Positions 5,823 through 7,776 of a stretch of 7,776 nucleotides of DNA are shown here, piece by piece (the stretch's first letter is position 1; every line of letters starts with the position of its first letter). Both the position numbers and the translations under genes were made by a program. The DNA comes from an uncultured Leptolyngbya sp. GTDB taxonomy: Bacteria; Cyanobacteriota; Cyanobacteriia; Phormidesmidales; Phormidesmidaceae. A model generated the notes under the pieces. That model saw only the letters and a program-made list of their open reading frames with translations. It ran no database searches and was not told the origin of the DNA. The stretch covers positions 1-7,776 of the forward strand of contig CALBPH010000444.1 of the NCBI GenBank assembly GCA_937899365.1, written 5' to 3'.

Positions 5823-5839
5823 TAGAATCAATGTGATTC
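5823..5839 (+). promoter_or_regulatory. possible -10 element overlapped by a dyad operator
   Basis: TAGAAT (5823-5828) matches the -10 consensus at five of six bases, 38 bases before the ATG at 5867. The perfect dyad GAATCA-ATG-TGATTC (5825-5839) overlaps it, a placement typical of a repressor site. The upstream -35 is poor (TTGGTA at 5797-5802, spacing 20), so this is tentative. Confidence 0.3.
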
Positions 5840-5866
5840 CCAATACAAATAGCTAGGATCATAGGT

Positions 5867-6346
5867 ATGCGCTCATATCTTGTTACGGTTGTAAATGGTG
5901 TCCACGCTCGCTTTTTTACCCTTGCAGCCGCTGAGTTATCTGATGACGGACAATCAGGACCTCATTTAACCGAGCACAGTAGCCTGAATAATGCTGAAAA
6001 ACCCATAGCGACAAAAGGAACGCCCAACAACCTAATTGGGCGTAAGCACCACGGCAATCGTCATGAAAAGACAACGCAGTCTACAGAGATCAATCGACGC
6101 TTTGCCAATAAAGTCTTGCAGCACATCAGTACAATCACCCAAACCTCCGCCAGCAGCCATCTTATCCTGGTGGCAGAGCCCCACATTTTAGGCAATCTGC
6201 GTGAGTCTGTTGCCAGTCATGTACCGTCAACAATGTCAGTCAATGAGCTGGCAAAGGATCTCTGTCGATTAAATGCCCATGAACTCCATAAATACTTAAC
6301 CAGCAAACAGATGCTGCCAGGTCCTAAACGTGTGATTAACAGATAA
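5867..6346 (+). CDS. baeRF / host-attachment-like protein (159 aa)
   Basis: The N-terminus MRSYLVTVVNGVHARFFTL is the start seen in the 'host attachment protein' family (PF10116), now grouped with bacterial archaeo-eukaryotic release factor-like proteins (baeRF). The C-terminal half fits too: RRFANKVLQHI (about 77-87), HLILVAEPHILGNLRE (about 98-113), and VNELAKDLCRLNAHELHKYL (about 124-143). The middle (about 25-75) is polar, with a His-rich GRKHHGNRHE segment, as is usual in these proteins. The plant-attachment role given to the family is weakly based; relation to eRF1 domains suggests a ribosome or RNA-linked function, which is inference. The ATG at 5867 is preceded by AGGA about 10 bases upstream. 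It is monocistronic: a divergent gap lies upstream and a strong terminator begins 71 bases after the stop. Length is normal for the short members. Confidence 0.82.
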   Translation: MRSYLVTVVNGVHARFFTLAAAELSDDGQSGPHLTEHSSLNNAEKPIATKGTPNNLIGRKHHGNRHEKTTQSTEINRRFANKVLQHISTITQTSASSHLILVAEPHILGNLRESVASHVPSTMSVNELAKDLCRLNAHELHKYLTSKQMLPGPKRVINR

Positions 6347-6417
6347 AGACCGGCAGATAGAGGCCAACAGATAGAAATCAGACGGCCCCCACTCGCGATC
6401 TTAAATAGTCAGCCAAT

Positions 6418-6461
6418 GCTGGAGTCACATACCACAAAAAGGTGACTCCAGCTTGTTTTTT
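6418..6461 (+). terminator. intrinsic terminator of the baeRF-like gene
   Basis: GCTGGAGTCAC (6418-6428) and GTGACTCCAGC (6442-6452) form a perfect 11-bp GC-rich stem with a 13-base loop, followed by TTG and six T's (6456-6461). It begins 71 bases past the stop at 6346. This is a textbook intrinsic terminator. Confidence 0.93.
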
Positions 6462-6528
6462 ATGGTGTGGCAAGAAAAAAATACAATTGTTATTGTATAG
6501 ACAGTGTGTGTAGTATCGTTACGTACAG

Positions 6529-6546
6529 TATGAGCAGATGCTCATA
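6529..6546. repeat. 18-bp near-perfect palindrome
   Basis: TATGAGCA (6529-6536) and TGCTCATA (6539-6546) are perfect 8-base arms with a GA spacer. The short spacer suggests a protein-binding dyad more than an RNA hairpin. It lies about 300 bases upstream of the zinc-ribbon gene, with no nearby promoter I can support. Confidence 0.4.
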
Positions 6547-6782
6547 TCTAGAAGGTGTTAAGTGTGTCCTTGATGGCGTTATCGCTTGTTCTATCTATAA
6601 ACCGATAGCCAAAATTGTCTGTATCCCTGAAATTCAATCACTGAGCATGTCACGACTGTATTGCCTGTTGTTTTGATGTCGAAAGCATGACGAATATTTC
6701 TCTAAAGGCTTAAATACACGGTCTGCTAGAGTATTTTCCCCTTGTCATAATCCATAAATTTACACTCAGAGCAACAGACGAT

Positions 6783-6814
6783 TTTTTGTCAGTAGTCTAG
6801 GTTACTGACAAAAA
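6783..6814. promoter_or_regulatory. 12-bp hairpin upstream of the zinc-ribbon gene
   Basis: TTTTTGTCAGTA (6783-6794) and TACTGACAAAAA (6803-6814) are perfect complementary arms; with two G-U pairs only CTAG remains as a loop. The arms themselves end in the A/T runs, so unlike a terminator no free T-run follows on either strand when fully paired. If only the inner GTCAGTA/TACTGAC pairs, the outer runs could still make a weak terminator in either direction. It lies 22-34 bases before the possible starts of the gene, so a leader hairpin or operator is also plausible. Confidence 0.5.
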
Positions 6815-6838
6815 GATAATAAGCAAACTATTTTCAAT

Positions 6839-6842
6839 GAGG
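6839..6842 (+). promoter_or_regulatory. GAGG ribosome binding site that favours the internal start
   Basis: GAGG overlaps the first ATG (6837) of the zinc-ribbon frame and is followed by six T's and an ATG at 6849, a proper spacing. No purine-rich stretch lies before 6837. This favours initiation at 6849, or at the ATG at 6855, over 6837. Confidence 0.45.
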
Positions 6843-6848
6843 TTTTTT

Positions 6849-7037
6849 ATGCTGATGGAACTGTGCCCCTGTTGTGGTGTTCGGCTGTTGCGCCACGCTA
6901 GCAAATCTGGTTCTTATTTACGCTGTGGTAGCTGTCGATTTGAAATTCCTGAAGAGATTTCCTCCGTCCCGGATGAGGAAGCCAAGACCAAGGGCAGTTT
7001 ATCGGATGATGTGGCTGAAACAGTAGCAGCATCCTAG
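6849..7037 (+). CDS. small zinc-ribbon protein (62 aa from ATG 6849)
   Basis: The protein begins MLMELCPCCGVRLLRH and continues to SYLRCGSCRFEIPEE. The pairs CPCC and CGSC, 16 residues apart, form a four-cysteine zinc ribbon. It is followed by an acidic, low-complexity tail (VPDEEAKTKGSLSDDVAE). I remember many short cyanobacterial proteins with the form 'CPCC...LLRH....Y..C..C..EMP' of unknown function; this matches except that the usual Trp/Phe before the second Cys pair is Leu-Arg. It may be a regulatory adaptor or nucleic-acid-binding microprotein, which is inference. The start is chosen by the GAGG at 6839-6842; a start at 6837 would add MRFF, and 6855 would give MELCPCC. It is alone on its strand, preceded by a hairpin and followed by a bidirectional terminator. 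Confidence 0.75.
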   Translation: MLMELCPCCGVRLLRHASKSGSYLRCGSCRFEIPEEISSVPDEEAKTKGSLSDDVAETVAAS

Positions 7038-7129
7038 AAACGGATTCTGATCGTCTGTTTGATGGGCAAGCGGCCCTATCTGACTGACGCATCTTTCAAT
7101 ACAAAGAACAGATAATAGACAGAAAAAGC

Positions 7130-7170
7130 AAAAAGCTGTGGTTAAGGAGTTATTTCTAGCCACAGCTTTT
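7130..7170. terminator. bidirectional intrinsic terminator between convergent genes
   Basis: AAAAGCTGTGG (7131-7141) and CCACAGCTTTT (7160-7170) form an 11-bp stem, extended inward by three more pairs including one G-U. On the plus strand it ends in TTTT then GATT. On the minus strand it ends in TTTTT, then GC and another T-run. It lies 93 bases past the zinc-ribbon stop and 133 bases past the end of the prolyl oligopeptidase gene, so it can serve both. Confidence 0.85.
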
Positions 7171-7242
7171 GATTGCTAGCAAAAATTACAGGAGACTGCG
7201 ATATCTGATGCTAAATCCTGACTGATAGCACCCGGTATCGAA

Positions 7243-7270
7243 GGGCATCCACAAGGGAGTGCCCCTACAA
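7243..7270 (-). repeat. dispersed GTAGGGGCA...TGCCC-type repeat
   Basis: On the minus strand TGTAGGGGCACTCCC is followed by TTGTGGATGCCC, with GGGCA/TGCCC arms (7243-7247 and 7260-7264). From memory this resembles an intergenic repeat common in cyanobacteria, in which TGTAGGGGC precedes a CCTTGTGG loop and GCCC. It starts 34 bases past the stop codon of the prolyl oligopeptidase gene and may shape that mRNA's 3' end. Copy number in this genome cannot be judged from one copy. Confidence 0.55.
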
Positions 7271-7303
7271 GATTGCTTACTGCTTATCGATTGCTACGGA
7301 ATT

Positions 7304-7776
7304 TCAAACGGTTAAACTCGTCTCTTCAGAATCTAAAACCTTGACTAAAAACGCCCATTTATCGGCCACCTCCTCGATGATCTTAGCGGTTGGTTTGCCT
7401 GCACCGTGACCGGCTTTAGTATCAATGCGGATCAATACCGGATTGTCGCCCTGGTGAGCGGCTTGGAGTGCGGCTGCAAATTTAAAGCTGTGGGCTGGCA
7501 CTACCCGATCATCGTGGTCAGCGGTTGTAATTAGGGTAGTCGGATAGTTGCTGGGCGTTAGATTGTGTAGGGGGGAATAGGCGTAAAGTGCCTCAAATTC
7601 CTCAGGATTTTGCGGTGAGCCATAGTCACTTTCCCAGGCCCAGCCAATGGTGAACTGATTAAACCGCAGCATATCCATTACCCCCACCGCCGGTAGCGCC
7701 GCTGCAAACAAATCGGGGCGCTGGATCATACAGGCCCCCACCAGCAGCCCACCGTTGCTGCCCCCCATAATCGCCA
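7304..7776 (-). CDS. prolyl oligopeptidase (S9A), C-terminal part (cut by window edge)
   Basis: The last 156 residues of a serine peptidase of family S9A, which cleaves short peptides after proline, normally in the cytoplasm. The frame is open to the right edge, where AIMGGSNGGLLVGA contains the nucleophile Ser in GGSNGGL. Downstream are QRPDLFAAALPAVGVMDMLRF, YSPLHNL, the acid residue in TADHDDRVVPAHSFK (the last Asp before Arg, by alignment to porcine Asp641) and the catalytic His in DTKAGHGAGKPTAK. All three members of the triad are therefore present. The C-terminus ends about 33 residues after the His, as in full-length enzymes of about 680-710 aa, so only the N-terminal beta-propeller and the start of the hydrolase domain are missing because of the window. 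The ATG within the GGSNGG region is internal, not the true start. It converges with the zinc-ribbon gene. Confidence 0.97.
   Translation of the reverse strand, partial: AIMGGSNGGLLVGACMIQRPDLFAAALPAVGVMDMLRFNQFTIGWAWESDYGSPQNPEEFEALYAYSPLHNLTPSNYPTTLITTADHDDRVVPAHSFKFAAALQAAHQGDNPVLIRIDTKAGHGAGKPTAKIIEEVADKWAFLVKVLDSEETSLTV

Larger units (their letters stand above)
6347..6836. other. 490-base gap with terminator and several hairpins, no convincing gene
   Basis: It holds the terminator at 6418-6461 and then four separate inverted repeats: ATACAAT-TGTT-ATTGTAT (6481-6498), TATGAGCA-GA-TGCTCATA (6529-6546), a TGGC(GT)TATCG/CGATAGCCA hairpin with a 2-base bulge (6574-6611), and a 12-bp hairpin at 6783-6814. 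A 69-codon GTG-initiated frame at 6467-6676 looks spurious. Bases 6612-6782 show nothing I can name. Confidence 0.55.

Noticed and set aside
6513..6526. GTA-N8-TAC, an NtcA-type site
   Set aside because: One or two matches are expected by chance in this length, and no TAN3T -10 element follows at the usual distance.
6467..6676. 69-codon plus-strand frame with eight cysteines
   Set aside because: It needs a GTG start directly after the T-run of a terminator, has no ribosome binding site, overlaps three inverted repeats and has no recognisable domain. Its cysteines do not form CxxC pairs.
6898..7092. Minus-strand frame opposite the zinc-ribbon gene
   Set aside because: Antisense shadow of a gene with clear CxxC pairs.

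Overview
The window looks like cyanobacterial chromosome, moderate in GC. Three perfect copies of the HIP1 octamer GCGATCGC (450-457, 3330-3337, 4375-4382) are present where about 0.1 would be expected by chance. Copies of the AGACGTTCCATGGAACGTCT-type palindrome occur, and several proteins (PIN-PhoH ATPase, the 'WH2-annotated' membrane family, phasin-like protein, baeRF/host-attachment-like protein, CPCCG zinc-ribbon microprotein) are of kinds I know from cyanobacteria. I cannot name the species. A filamentous or Leptolyngbya/Nostoc-like lineage is a guess from the palindromes.

Layout. Bases 1-5649 are almost entirely minus-strand genes. From right to left in transcription order these are: a secreted SH3-domain protein (5329-5649), a phasin-like protein (4790-5182), a structured 373-base gap ending in a minus-strand intrinsic terminator, a multi-pass membrane protein (3733-4416), a gap with three palindromes, a two-TM membrane protein of unknown function (2900-3601), a PIN-PhoH ATPase (1385-2710), an unrecognised soluble protein (617-1273), and the first 159 codons of a GT39-like membrane glycosyltransferase running off the left edge. 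An AT-rich divergent gap (5650-5866) separates these from plus-strand genes: a baeRF/host-attachment-like protein (5867-6346) with its own strong terminator, a hairpin-rich gap of nearly 500 bases, and a 62-66 aa zinc-ribbon protein (stop at 7037). A bidirectional terminator then faces the 3' end of a minus-strand prolyl oligopeptidase that enters from the right edge.

Function. Nothing here forms an obvious single pathway. Most genes look like independent housekeeping or envelope functions: RNA metabolism (PIN-PhoH, perhaps the baeRF protein), cell envelope (GT39, two membrane proteins, SH3 protein), granule or membrane-associated protein (phasin-like) and peptide hydrolysis (prolyl oligopeptidase). 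I see no CRISPR array, tRNA, rRNA, intact insertion sequence or phage gene. The least explained material is non-coding: a bipartite 86-base stem-loop plus terminator at 4546-4686 with a competing upstream arm, a cluster of palindromes whose arms differ by compensatory changes (3610-3717), and a run of hairpins without a convincing gene at 6481-6814.
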